Shown here piece after piece: positions 52,306-61,383 of a stretch of 64,000 bases of DNA. Source of the stretch: JAZRYE01 sp045600585. Its GTDB lineage: Bacteria > Bacillota_I > Bacilli_A > RFN20 > CAG-826. Each line of letters opens with the position of its first letter. Positions within the stretch are counted from its first letter, which is position 1. The notes beneath the pieces were generated by a model, which saw only the letters and a list, made by a program, of their open reading frames with translations, ran no database searches and was not told the origin of the DNA. Made by a program: the position numbers and the translations under genes. The stretch covers positions 1-64,000 of the forward strand of contig JAZRYE010000033.1 of the NCBI GenBank assembly GCA_045600585.1. The letters are read 5' to 3'.

Positions 52306-52911
52306 TTAGTATACGTTAATAGATAGTAAGAGTTCTGCTGTTAAATCTTGATAAGTGCCAGTTACTAGTAATAAAGTCGTTCCACTTGCTAATGCTGTTA
52401 TAACTTTATCAGAAATAGATATAATCGCTTCATCACTAATAAAATATGTGTATGTTGGTTCCACTACTTGTGAACCATATTTTGCGACTATAGGTAATTC
52501 AAAAGTATCGTTAATATTTAAATTGAATGAGGTCTTATCACTAATTAAGTATAAATCACTAGAAGCATCTAACTTATTGACTCTTACTGCACACATAGCA
52601 ACGTCTTTACCGCATTTTGCATAAGCCATTGTTTCGCCTTCTTTAAGAGCAGTTACTAGGCCATCATCATCAATAGAGGCAATATCGTTATCGCGAATAG
52701 ACCAGAAAATTAGTGATCCAGTTCTTTTTACAATAGCTTCTAATTGATGGGTTTCGCCTTCCATAAGAGAAATTTTGCTTTCGGTTAAGGAAATATTAGC
52801 TTCAGTAACATTTGTTGATGTGCCGCTCTCTTTTGATGCATTGGAAGAATTATTACATCCACCAAGTAAGAACGGAATGAATAATAAAGATAATAGATGT
52901 GTTTTCTTCAT
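52306..52911 (-). CDS. BIG2-like lipoprotein
   Basis: The 201-residue precursor has a lipobox (FLLGGC) and a Ser/Thr/Asn linker. It continues with one clear bacterial Ig-like BIG2 domain (ISLMEGETHQLEAIVKRTGS, then WSIRDNDIASIDDDGLVTAL) and a second, weaker Ig-like half ending DLTAELLLSINVY. Such proteins are surface adhesion or carbohydrate-binding components. It is the last gene of the ABC/lipoprotein operon (14 bases after the DUF4838 gene). Confidence 0.8.
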   Translation of the reverse strand: MKKTHLLSLLFIPFLLGGCNNSSNASKESGTSTNVTEANISLTESKISLMEGETHQLEAIVKRTGSLIFWSIRDNDIASIDDDGLVTALKEGETMAYAKCGKDVAMCAVRVNKLDASSDLYLISDKTSFNLNINDTFELPIVAKYGSQVVEPTYTYFISDEAIISISDKVITALASGTTLLLVTGTYQDLTAELLLSINVY

Positions 52912-52925
52912 AATTTATTCCCTCC

Positions 52926-54848
52926 TTAGAATATGCCGCTTAAATTACCGCCTTCACTAGTCGCGGTAATGCCGTAGTAGTTAGTATAATATTCAAAAAT
53001 ATTCTTCATTTCTTCAATTTGTTCATCAGTATATGTCGAACGATACAAAGTCATTTTTAAATAAATTACTGATAAATATTCTTTCATTATTCTATTTCTT
53101 AATAATGCATATAAACCAGAATTTGATGATTCATATTTTGTAATTACTTCTAAAGCATTAGAAATAGCTTTATCCATTTTTCTAACAACAGAAGAAGGCC
53201 AAATTTTAGTAGTACCTATATTTCCATAGATTGAACCAATACTTGATTCAGCAGCAATCCAATATGCAAATCTATCTTTATTAATTTGATATAGTTCATT
53301 GATATATGGATATGCATCCCTATAATAATGTTCCATAAAATCCTTGGCTAATTCTTCATAGTTTTTTGATAAGTGCTTCATTAAATTGCTTTCGACGTAT
53401 GCACGCATTTCGCTAAAACAAGTTGTTCCTGAATCCATTGCTCCTTGAGTATATAGATATGAAACGCCTAAGTCATAGCATGTTTGATACATCGATTTAA
53501 CAACATTGAAGTTAGCAAAATTAACAAAATATTCATGAAAGTTAACATCGTATAAATAAATCATAATCTGTCCACTAGCAACGCGAGACCATCTTGAAAG
53601 ATTGAAATAAGTTTCAGCATTGATAGGAGAATCCAATGGACAAAGGTAATTTGCTTCAATGGCAGCATAGAAGAATAAAATATTCTTATTAGGGATTACA
53701 GAATCGCTATAAGGAATATATCCACCTTTTCCATCGCTTTTCACTGGTGGTTCTTTCGAGAAATAATATGCGAATACAACGTATTTAACTTCTCTTCCAG
53801 GTTGATTTTCTTTTAACCATGCATCAGTTTTTTCAATAACACGATTCATGAATTCAATTTGAAGTCCAGAATATGCACCTGCGTGTTCTTCAATCGCATG
53901 TTGGCACCTTTCACATGTGCAAGGTGTCTTATTATCTTCTTGACCAAACATAAAATATGTTGCGTCTTTATATAATTGGAAATAATAGATGAATTTCTTA
54001 GCAATGACATCGATGATTTCTGGTGAAGTTAAATAAGATGACCAGCAAATTTGATTGTACATATAATTTGTTCCTGCATTAAGGAACCAATCTCTATGTG
54101 AGGTACCATATGGAACGCCATTATCATCGAGATCTTGTGGGCTTAAGAAAGCTCTAACTTGTGAATGGCCGTATAATGTTTCTGCCCATTCTTGACCACG
54201 ATAAATATTAATCAAGCCTAAGCGTGTATTATTTTCATCATTAAAAGTTAATTCACGTGTTCCAATACTTCTTGAATCAAAAGAGTAATGGATAAATAAA
54301 TCATCATATTTAACTAGATTGATATCTTCTTTAAGATCGTAATAGATTTCGTCTTTTGCAAAATATTTATATCCAATCATCTCGTGGAGCAAGTCATATG
54401 TTCCGCATAAAACTCCATTACCACGGCTATTTTTATTAGAAGTGATATAAATATTGTCATTATTTGTTGAGATGAAATAAGAAGATTGAGTATTTTCTAA
54501 TTCTGTCAAATCAATATCGGTAAATGTCGATTGGAATTGAATTGTATCGCCAAAAGAAACATATTTATATTCCTTTTTAACATCTTTATCAGAAATGATT
54601 GATAATGTGTAATCGCTAGAAGCCTGAATATAATCAACAAATTCCCTAGCAGCATAGCTAACCTTATCGCCACAGCTTTCAGGAAGGACGACATAATAAT
54701 CAGATAATCCACCTTTAACGAGGAATTTATCTTTGATGATTTCGCCGCCTTGTTCAGAACTTACTACATCAGTTTCAGGACCCTTACATGCAATAATAGA
54801 GAAAGATGTTAACATTAATAATGAAACGATTTTAAATGTCTTGTTCAT
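52926..54848 (-). CDS. DUF4838-domain lipoprotein, probable glycoside-processing
   Basis: A lipobox (FSIIAC) directs this 640-residue protein to the outer face of the membrane. Residues about 45-180 are like the N-terminal alpha/beta domain common to family 20, 67 and 84 hydrolases (YAAREFVDYIQASSDY, ISTNNDNIYITSN, GNGVLCGTYDLLHEMIGYKYF). The centre matches DUF4838 (about 270-480), with FMFGQEDNKTPCTCERCQ, PNKNILFFYAAIEANY and QGAMDSGTTCFSEMRAYVESNLM. Enzyme activity of DUF4838 proteins is not established, but they resemble alpha-glucuronidases. The operon context with sugar ABC genes supports glycan processing. Confidence 0.8.
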   Translation of the reverse strand: MNKTFKIVSLLMLTSFSIIACKGPETDVVSSEQGGEIIKDKFLVKGGLSDYYVVLPESCGDKVSYAAREFVDYIQASSDYTLSIISDKDVKKEYKYVSFGDTIQFQSTFTDIDLTELENTQSSYFISTNNDNIYITSNKNSRGNGVLCGTYDLLHEMIGYKYFAKDEIYYDLKEDINLVKYDDLFIHYSFDSRSIGTRELTFNDENNTRLGLINIYRGQEWAETLYGHSQVRAFLSPQDLDDNGVPYGTSHRDWFLNAGTNYMYNQICWSSYLTSPEIIDVIAKKFIYYFQLYKDATYFMFGQEDNKTPCTCERCQHAIEEHAGAYSGLQIEFMNRVIEKTDAWLKENQPGREVKYVVFAYYFSKEPPVKSDGKGGYIPYSDSVIPNKNILFFYAAIEANYLCPLDSPINAETYFNLSRWSRVASGQIMIYLYDVNFHEYFVNFANFNVVKSMYQTCYDLGVSYLYTQGAMDSGTTCFSEMRAYVESNLMKHLSKNYEELAKDFMEHYYRDAYPYINELYQINKDRFAYWIAAESSIGSIYGNIGTTKIWPSSVVRKMDKAISNALEVITKYESSNSGLYALLRNRIMKEYLSVIYLKMTLYRSTYTDEQIEEMKNIFEYYTNYYGITATSEGGNLSGIF

Positions 54849-54859
54849 AATCTTTCCTC

Positions 54860-57800
54860 CTATTTAACAATAAACTTAAGTTCTTTAGCGACGGTATTAT
54901 ATAAGCTGTCATATGCTAAATATCTAAGCATGTATGTTCCTTTTTGCTCAGCCCTAAAATGAGTTTTATCAACTATAAATGAAGATGAGTAGATGTTTCT
55001 ATCAACTAAATAATAAGTAATTTCACCATCAACATCATGAGTCAACAATCTGATTTGACTATCAGGTAAGACTACTGTAACATCAACAGTTACTGATCCA
55101 GAATTATCACTTGCTACATAAGTAGGAACAGCAATGGAATCACCAACTTTGTATTCTAATTTATTCATGTCTTTAACTGTTAATTCAGGATTTGTTTCAT
55201 CGTAAACATAAACTGATTTGATAAGCTTAGTTACATTACCAACCGCATCAGTTGCTGTATATTGAATAGAATATGTACCTTGTTCAGTAATTTTGAATGT
55301 ATCAGTACAGCTGCAATCTCCTTCAACAAGGACTTTCTTACTTGGAGAAGTAATTTTAAGTGTAGTTTCAACAATGTCATTTAAAACATCATAGGCAGCA
55401 AAAGTTGGATAGAAGAAATCATTATTTTCCTTTTGCTCAATAATGAATTCAGAATTATAAACGATGGAAGGTTTACCAATATCCATAACATATTCACCTT
55501 CATCTTTATGACCTAACATTTGGTTATTGATCTTAGTTAGTTTAATAGATGAGGAAGAAGTTACTCCTTCTAAACCAATTGTTAAATAAATGCCATCTTT
55601 AAATCCATTAAACGGATTACCTTTATCATCAACTTTAGTGGAAGATACGAAAATATTACCAGCATCAAAAATGCCTTTAGAAATTTCGTTATATAATAAT
55701 CTCATTTCGCCACTTCTTACCGCAAATGCAACTTCTTGACCTGTAGGAAGAAGTAAAACATTATCATCACCTTCACGAGATACTTTATAAGTAAGTGAGA
55801 CGTTCTTATTAGAGGCATCCTCTAATTTGAAAGTAATGTATTTATAATTATTTAACCCTTCAATTTCTTGGAAATAGATAGAGAAATCACTTCTATTTAA
55901 TTTAGTAGCAAATAAACAAGATGCATCACTAGAAGCGGATAAAGTAATATCATCAGAATTTTCAGTTACATCAAAATTTCCATAAAAATATGGAATTTGA
56001 TTTTTTCCTTCATTTCCATCAATTACTGGAATGACAAAATTCTTACTAGTAGAACCAGTTTCCCCATTTGCTTGGTAACTAATTGTCATATCATTTTCAG
56101 ATGCAATAAAATAGTTTTGATATCTCTCTCCATTAACAAAGATATTTGGAGTTAAATATTTTACTTGGTTATCAACGGTTTCAACAGTTTCATAATTAGG
56201 AAGTTGGTATTTAAATCCCTTAACTAAAACTTTAGGTAAAGTAATATCTCCAACGAAGGTTGGTTCAGTTAAACCTGTTACTTCAACCGTATAAGAACAA
56301 ATTGATTTTTGTCCAATGTAATCAGTAGCTTCATAAAAAGCAATATATTCTCCAACTTTATTTGGAATAAATGAATTATTAGAAATTTCAATCTCAGTTC
56401 CATCAGGATCATAAACTGTTCTTTCAATAATTGCTTTACCGCTACCTCCAACAACTTTTACCATAGAAACAGCAGGAACTGCTACTTCTTTAAAAATTTG
56501 TGTTGTTGTATTTGTAGAAGTTAAAGATGAAATTAATGTATCTATAGTATTAGAAGAAGCGACACGGACAATTTTCGTTTCCGCAACATTACCAGAACGA
56601 TCTTTTGCATTATATCTTATTGTGTAGTTACCTTCCTTGGTTGGAATAAAATAACCATCTTTATTAGTAACATCAATATCAACTTTATTAATTGTATCGC
56701 GATAAGTAACAGAATAAGTTGCTTTTAAGTCTTGGTCAAAATTATCACTAACAGTCGCGTCAAAGATTTTGTATGGTGTTCCTACTACTGCTTTAGGAAT
56801 TGATAGACGATTTTGTTCTTTATAGTTAATTTCAATTGTTGGAGCAACAGTATCATCTAGTTTTAAAGGAGATAAATCAACACCTCCAATAGACTTAATT
56901 AGAAGTCTTCCAGAACCGCTAGAAATTTCTGAACAAGAAATAACTAATTTTGCTCTATTTGATTTAAATCCTTCCCAAGGAGAAGCGGGATATAATTCCT
57001 TGCTATCTAAGTCATTAACAAGTGTTTTGGAATTTGAATCAGCATTAAAAAGAGCTGGAGAAGCATAAAATGCCTTTTCGTTATAATCGAAATATAATTT
57101 TAAATCATGGGTTGGATTATTATTTGGAAGTGCTCTAAAGGAAGACCAAGCAGAAGCGCCATAAGAAGAATAATGCCAAATATAAGAAGAACCATATTGT
57201 TCTCTACCAGCATATATGCCTCCATTAAAGCCAGCACGCATATATGTGCCTTCTCCATAAGTATCAACAATACCACTATCAAAAAGAAGGATTTCAACAT
57301 AATTATCTTCATCAATAGAATCAACTAATTTAAGAGAAATGGTTCCCATATCGGAACTACCAATTTGGTTTGGTTCAACAATTAAATCAATAAAAGGATT
57401 ATTGCTATTTAAGGAAGAAACATCAATATAGTTTTTATAAGTAATCTTGTTACCAGAAGCCACATCAAAAATAGCACCACTATGTGTTACTTTATTTGTA
57501 TTATATTTATAAAAACCGTTTGATGGGGTTACTTTATCATTGATTTCAAATAAGTCAGAACTTCTCAATTGACACAAATAATTAACTGTTTGGCTAACTT
57601 CTTCATATCCAAAATAAGCTTTATAAACAATGCGATATAATCCGATTTCATTAGCAACAAATGAATCACCACTAATAACATTATCATAAGGTGTAATAAT
57701 ATGAGGAATCGCTTCCTTAATTTCACCATTAAATTCAAGGCTTCTTCTTTCGACTTGAATAGAATCTCCTAAATGAACAACATTATTTTCTTCTCTTTGA

Positions 57801-57898
57801 AGAAGATAAACTTTAGTAGTTAATTCATTGCTGGAACAACTAACAATCGCTCCTAATGTAAATAAAGATGCGAGAAATAAAAGATTTTTCTTTTTCAT
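54860..57898 (-). CDS. Large Ig-domain lipoprotein of the sugar-ABC operon
   Basis: The 1012-residue lipoprotein (lipobox AIVSCSS) has an N-terminal Ig-like part, a concanavalin/LamG-like domain (about 120-335, with IDLIVEPNQIGSSDMGTISLKL) and several Ig-like modules. These carry the recurring closing strand Y-x-AxDxxGN (NYTIRYNAKDRSGNVAETKI, EYIAFYEATDYIGQ, TYSIQYTATDAVGNVTK, TYMLRYLAYDSLYN). A second beta-sandwich near 640-760 may bind carbohydrate. No catalytic motif is seen, so a glycan-binding adhesin is likely. It starts by a one-base TAATG overlap with the upstream permease. Confidence 0.75.
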   Translation of the reverse strand: MKKKNLLFLASLFTLGAIVSCSSNELTTKVYLLQREENNVVHLGDSIQVERRSLEFNGEIKEAIPHIITPYDNVISGDSFVANEIGLYRIVYKAYFGYEEVSQTVNYLCQLRSSDLFEINDKVTPSNGFYKYNTNKVTHSGAIFDVASGNKITYKNYIDVSSLNSNNPFIDLIVEPNQIGSSDMGTISLKLVDSIDEDNYVEILLFDSGIVDTYGEGTYMRAGFNGGIYAGREQYGSSYIWHYSSYGASAWSSFRALPNNNPTHDLKLYFDYNEKAFYASPALFNADSNSKTLVNDLDSKELYPASPWEGFKSNRAKLVISCSEISSGSGRLLIKSIGGVDLSPLKLDDTVAPTIEINYKEQNRLSIPKAVVGTPYKIFDATVSDNFDQDLKATYSVTYRDTINKVDIDVTNKDGYFIPTKEGNYTIRYNAKDRSGNVAETKIVRVASSNTIDTLISSLTSTNTTTQIFKEVAVPAVSMVKVVGGSGKAIIERTVYDPDGTEIEISNNSFIPNKVGEYIAFYEATDYIGQKSICSYTVEVTGLTEPTFVGDITLPKVLVKGFKYQLPNYETVETVDNQVKYLTPNIFVNGERYQNYFIASENDMTISYQANGETGSTSKNFVIPVIDGNEGKNQIPYFYGNFDVTENSDDITLSASSDASCLFATKLNRSDFSIYFQEIEGLNNYKYITFKLEDASNKNVSLTYKVSREGDDNVLLLPTGQEVAFAVRSGEMRLLYNEISKGIFDAGNIFVSSTKVDDKGNPFNGFKDGIYLTIGLEGVTSSSSIKLTKINNQMLGHKDEGEYVMDIGKPSIVYNSEFIIEQKENNDFFYPTFAAYDVLNDIVETTLKITSPSKKVLVEGDCSCTDTFKITEQGTYSIQYTATDAVGNVTKLIKSVYVYDETNPELTVKDMNKLEYKVGDSIAVPTYVASDNSGSVTVDVTVVLPDSQIRLLTHDVDGEITYYLVDRNIYSSSFIVDKTHFRAEQKGTYMLRYLAYDSLYNTVAKELKFIVK

Positions 57899-58827
57899 TA
57901 TCCTTTAATACCTCCCATAGAAACACCAACTCTAATTCTTTTATTGAAGATAGCGAATACAGCAATGATTGGTAATGTCATAATGATTGTTCCAGCCATT
58001 TGAACAGTAATCAAAGATGTAATATTGCCACCTTTTGCAACATTAAAGAATGTATAAACTGCATATGCTGCAGTAGGTTTACTTGGTAAATAAACCAATG
58101 GAATTTGATAATCATTCCAATAAGTAATGAATGTAAGAATGAATACGGTAACTAAAGTCCCTAAAGCTTGTGGAAGAATTACTCTAAACATAATACGAGC
58201 ATTACCTGCACCATCAATTTTTGCTGCTTCAGTGTATTCAAATGGAATAGTTTCAAATTGAGCATAGAAAATTAAGAAATAGATGGATAGGAAGTTCGCT
58301 CTTAATATCCACATACCAACGAATGTTTCATCAATTCCTAAGAATCTAACCATTCTAAGTTCAGAAGACATGCTTCCAACAATTGGTAAAGCCATTGTAA
58401 CAATGACAAATCCATAGATAATTTTTGAGAATTTGAATTTAAATCTAGCAGCGGCATAGCCAACAACACATGGAACAATTGTAAACGCTAAAGCGCAGCC
58501 AACAGAATAAAGAATTGAGTTGCTATACAATCCTAAAATATTATATGTAGTTTCAGGATGTCTATGAGTTTCAATTGATGTAACAGTTAAATATTTCCAT
58601 GCATTAACAAAGTTATCGAATGTTAATTGGAATTTAAAATTCTTAAATGCTTTGTAGAAATAGAATACTTTGTATTGTTGATTTTCTAATAAAGAAACAA
58701 TAATAGACCAAATAATTGGAATAAATAAACCAACTACATAAACAATTAATAAAACAAATAAAATGATGGTAAGAACGTTTGGTCTACCTTTTGTGACGGA
58801 TTTATTTTTGCGAGCTAATGTATTCAT
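57898..58827 (-). CDS. Carbohydrate ABC transporter permease, MalG type
   Basis: The 309-residue protein has six membrane helices and the EAA loop (EYTEAAKIDGAGNARIMFRVILPQA) that docks the ATPase. It belongs to the MalG/UgpE group of CUT1 sugar permeases. It pairs with the MalF-type permease directly upstream (1-base gap) and the sugar-binding lipoprotein. Substrate unknown, but the DUF4838 and Ig lipoproteins suggest an oligosaccharide. Confidence 0.92.
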   Translation of the reverse strand: MNTLARKNKSVTKGRPNVLTIILFVLLIVYVVGLFIPIIWSIIVSLLENQQYKVFYFYKAFKNFKFQLTFDNFVNAWKYLTVTSIETHRHPETTYNILGLYSNSILYSVGCALAFTIVPCVVGYAAARFKFKFSKIIYGFVIVTMALPIVGSMSSELRMVRFLGIDETFVGMWILRANFLSIYFLIFYAQFETIPFEYTEAAKIDGAGNARIMFRVILPQALGTLVTVFILTFITYWNDYQIPLVYLPSKPTAAYAVYTFFNVAKGGNITSLITVQMAGTIIMTLPIIAVFAIFNKRIRVGVSMGGIKG

Positions 58828-58828
58828 A

Positions 58829-59752
58829 TTATTTCACCGCCTTATTTGCTACTTTACGAGCAAGATATGTTAAAGGTAACGCTACTAAAGTGGAAAGTAG
58901 ACCTAAGAAAGAAGCATAACAATATCCACTCTTACCATTTGCATCACCAGAAACGAGAATATATAAGTAATAACCAATGGTTCTATCTTGAGGCATTGCT
59001 CTATCACCAACGAATGAATATAAGCCATTTTGGTTAGTGAAGATACCTGCAATACCAGCAACTAAGAATGTAGTCAAAGTTGGAAGAATATAAGGAATAA
59101 CGATCTTGAATAATTCAATCATTGGACCAGCTCCATCAAGTTTACCTGCTTCGATAACTTCAGTTGGAATTTGATCCATGGAGCCAGTATAAATCAAAAC
59201 TTGGCTACCAAATGAACACCAAATACTAAATAAGGTAATAACCCAGAATCTTAAATCACCATTTGTAAAGACATCTTGAACTTCTTTTGAAAATAAAAGT
59301 TGAGCAAAAGCAGGAACTGCCTCACCCATAAATGTTCTAAACATAACAACAATCATAATACCAGGAAGAATGCTTGGTAAAAATAGCACTAACTTGAAGA
59401 AATTATATAGAGCTCTCTTTTTATAAATATAATAAGAGAAAAATACAGCGATTGTTGTTCCTGCTAAAGAAGTAAGAATCCAAACAGCAAAGGAATTACG
59501 CACCATAATCCAGAAGCCAGATTGGCTAGCTTCAGATATGAAACGATTAAAGTTTGTAGCAAAATCCCATTCATAAATGCCACCATCAGCAGCGTTATAA
59601 GTTTGGAACGCCATGAAAAATGATTGGATATTAACACCAAAATAGAAAATTGCTATTTGTAACAATGGAAGAGCAAGTAAGCAGCAATAAAAGATTAAAT
59701 CTTTTCGAGAATATCTTTTACCCGTATTACCCTTTAGCGTTTTGCTTTTCAT
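58829..59752 (-). CDS. Carbohydrate ABC transporter permease, MalF type
   Basis: This 307-residue partner permease has six helices and the EAA loop (EVIEAGKLDGAGPMIELFKIVIPYI). Together with the MalG-type protein it forms the channel of a CUT1 importer. It lies 3 bases after the binding-protein gene. No ATPase gene (MsmX/MalK-like) is in the operon. Confidence 0.92.
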   Translation of the reverse strand: MKSKTLKGNTGKRYSRKDLIFYCCLLALPLLQIAIFYFGVNIQSFFMAFQTYNAADGGIYEWDFATNFNRFISEASQSGFWIMVRNSFAVWILTSLAGTTIAVFFSYYIYKKRALYNFFKLVLFLPSILPGIMIVVMFRTFMGEAVPAFAQLLFSKEVQDVFTNGDLRFWVITLFSIWCSFGSQVLIYTGSMDQIPTEVIEAGKLDGAGPMIELFKIVIPYILPTLTTFLVAGIAGIFTNQNGLYSFVGDRAMPQDRTIGYYLYILVSGDANGKSGYCYASFLGLLSTLVALPLTYLARKVANKAVK

Positions 59753-59755
59753 AAA

Positions 59756-61372
59756 CTAAGCCTTGAGGTTGCTCCAAGAATCATTAAAGAATTTGTATAA
59801 GCCATTAAAGTAATCAACTGCACTAGGTGTTTTAGATTCAGTCATATATGTCCATGGATCTTTATAATCACTACCACTAATGCGGCTTGACCAAGCCCAT
59901 GAGTCAGTTGTGAAATATGAAGCATTGTTGATAACTTCTGGCAGTGAAGAGCAAGGATAAACAATATTGCAGTTCTTTTTATAATCAACTAAAGATTTAC
60001 CATAACTTGTTACATTTGCTAAATCAGAAGAAGCAATATCATAATTTAAAGCTCTTGTCATACTGGTAGCAGCAGTAAATGCAGATAATTCTGCATCTGT
60101 ATGCAAAAATTTCATAAATTCTTTAGCGAGTTCTGGGTTTGTTGTATTTGCAGCAACTAAACCATATGAGTTATTTTGAGAAAGGATTGTTTGTCTTGAA
60201 CCAATGCGTGAGGCATCAATATGTGGAATTGGCATTAATGCATAGTCACTTCTTTCGAAGTTGTTATATTCAAGAGAAGTAAATGCGTCTTTTGCTTCAT
60301 TTTCCCACCATGAACCATCAACTAGCATAGCTCTAGCAGAAGAATCACCATAGTGTTTGCCTTCAACGAAACTTGATTGAGCACCAGTATGAGTAGATGC
60401 ACCGGCATAGTTTTTAGCGTCAGCGCATAAAATGTTTTGTAAGAAATCTAATGCATAATATTTACCAGCTTGTTTTTGTAAATCATAGCCATTAGCAAAT
60501 GAAATAGTTCTATTGACTAATCTAGGAGTGCCGTCTGATTCAAAACCATCAACGATATGTGTAGCTGTACCATTGAAATCATAATTTAATTGGGCTTGTT
60601 CTGTGCCTTCATAGTTCATCCAATAGTTAGTTAAAGTACGTAAGATATATTCATCATACTTAACAGAATATGATAAAGGAGTAATATCATTATCTCTTAA
60701 AATTTTTAAAAGTTTTTCGAATTGTTCATAAGTTGCAGGTAAACCATCATCAGACGTTCCTTCAACTCCATCAGGACCTGAACTTAAATTGCTTAAGTTA
60801 GAAGTAAAACTACCACTCTTAGAAACATAGAATCCTCTATCTTTAAAGAGTGTCACATCATAAATGAAGCCATAAAATGCATCATAGAAAGGAACTGCGT
60901 AATATTTTCCCTGTCTAGATAAGAAGCCTTTAAGATTATCATCGATCTTATCTAATACTGATTTATTTTCTCCATATGAAGTTAACCTCTCATTAAATGT
61001 TTCAGTTAAATCTAAATATTTACCAGTATTAGCAACGTTGATGTAGTCGACACTTTCTGTAAAATAAATGTCTTTAGATAATGATGACTCTAATAAGTAG
61101 TTACCATCATAAGATTTATTTGCAGTAATAGAGATTTTGACACCAACTCTTCCATCTTGGAAATAATCAGCATCTTTATATCTTTCTTCGAATCTTCTAG
61201 CAGCGTTTTCAAGCCAAGTGACACCAACACCACCATCAAATGTAGCAATTGATAGATTTGCTTTTGTAACATCTTCTTCATTCCCGCCATTAACAGTACC
61301 ACAGCTTGGTAATGTGCCAACAATTGCTGCAATTGCAGCTAATCCTAAAACACGTGATAATTGTATTTTCAT
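59756..61372 (-). CDS. Extracellular sugar-binding lipoprotein (family 1 SBP)
   Basis: The 538-residue precursor has a lipobox (GTLPSCG). The body fits family 1 solute-binding proteins: FAKRFEER-like helix (ARRFEERYKDADYF), PFYDAFYGFIYDVTLFKDRGFY, GLPATYEQFEKLLKIL, AMLVDGSWWENEAKDAF and NSYGLVAANTTNPELAKEFMKFL. It captures a sugar for the MalF/MalG permeases downstream. The calcium-like DGPDGVEGTSDDGLPATYE segment (about 203-221) is typical of oligosaccharide-specific members. Confidence 0.9.
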   Translation of the reverse strand: MKIQLSRVLGLAAIAAIVGTLPSCGTVNGGNEEDVTKANLSIATFDGGVGVTWLENAARRFEERYKDADYFQDGRVGVKISITANKSYDGNYLLESSLSKDIYFTESVDYINVANTGKYLDLTETFNERLTSYGENKSVLDKIDDNLKGFLSRQGKYYAVPFYDAFYGFIYDVTLFKDRGFYVSKSGSFTSNLSNLSSGPDGVEGTSDDGLPATYEQFEKLLKILRDNDITPLSYSVKYDEYILRTLTNYWMNYEGTEQAQLNYDFNGTATHIVDGFESDGTPRLVNRTISFANGYDLQKQAGKYYALDFLQNILCADAKNYAGASTHTGAQSSFVEGKHYGDSSARAMLVDGSWWENEAKDAFTSLEYNNFERSDYALMPIPHIDASRIGSRQTILSQNNSYGLVAANTTNPELAKEFMKFLHTDAELSAFTAATSMTRALNYDIASSDLANVTSYGKSLVDYKKNCNIVYPCSSLPEVINNASYFTTDSWAWSSRISGSDYKDPWTYMTESKTPSAVDYFNGLYKFFNDSWSNLKA

Positions 61373-61383
61373 AGTTAAACTCC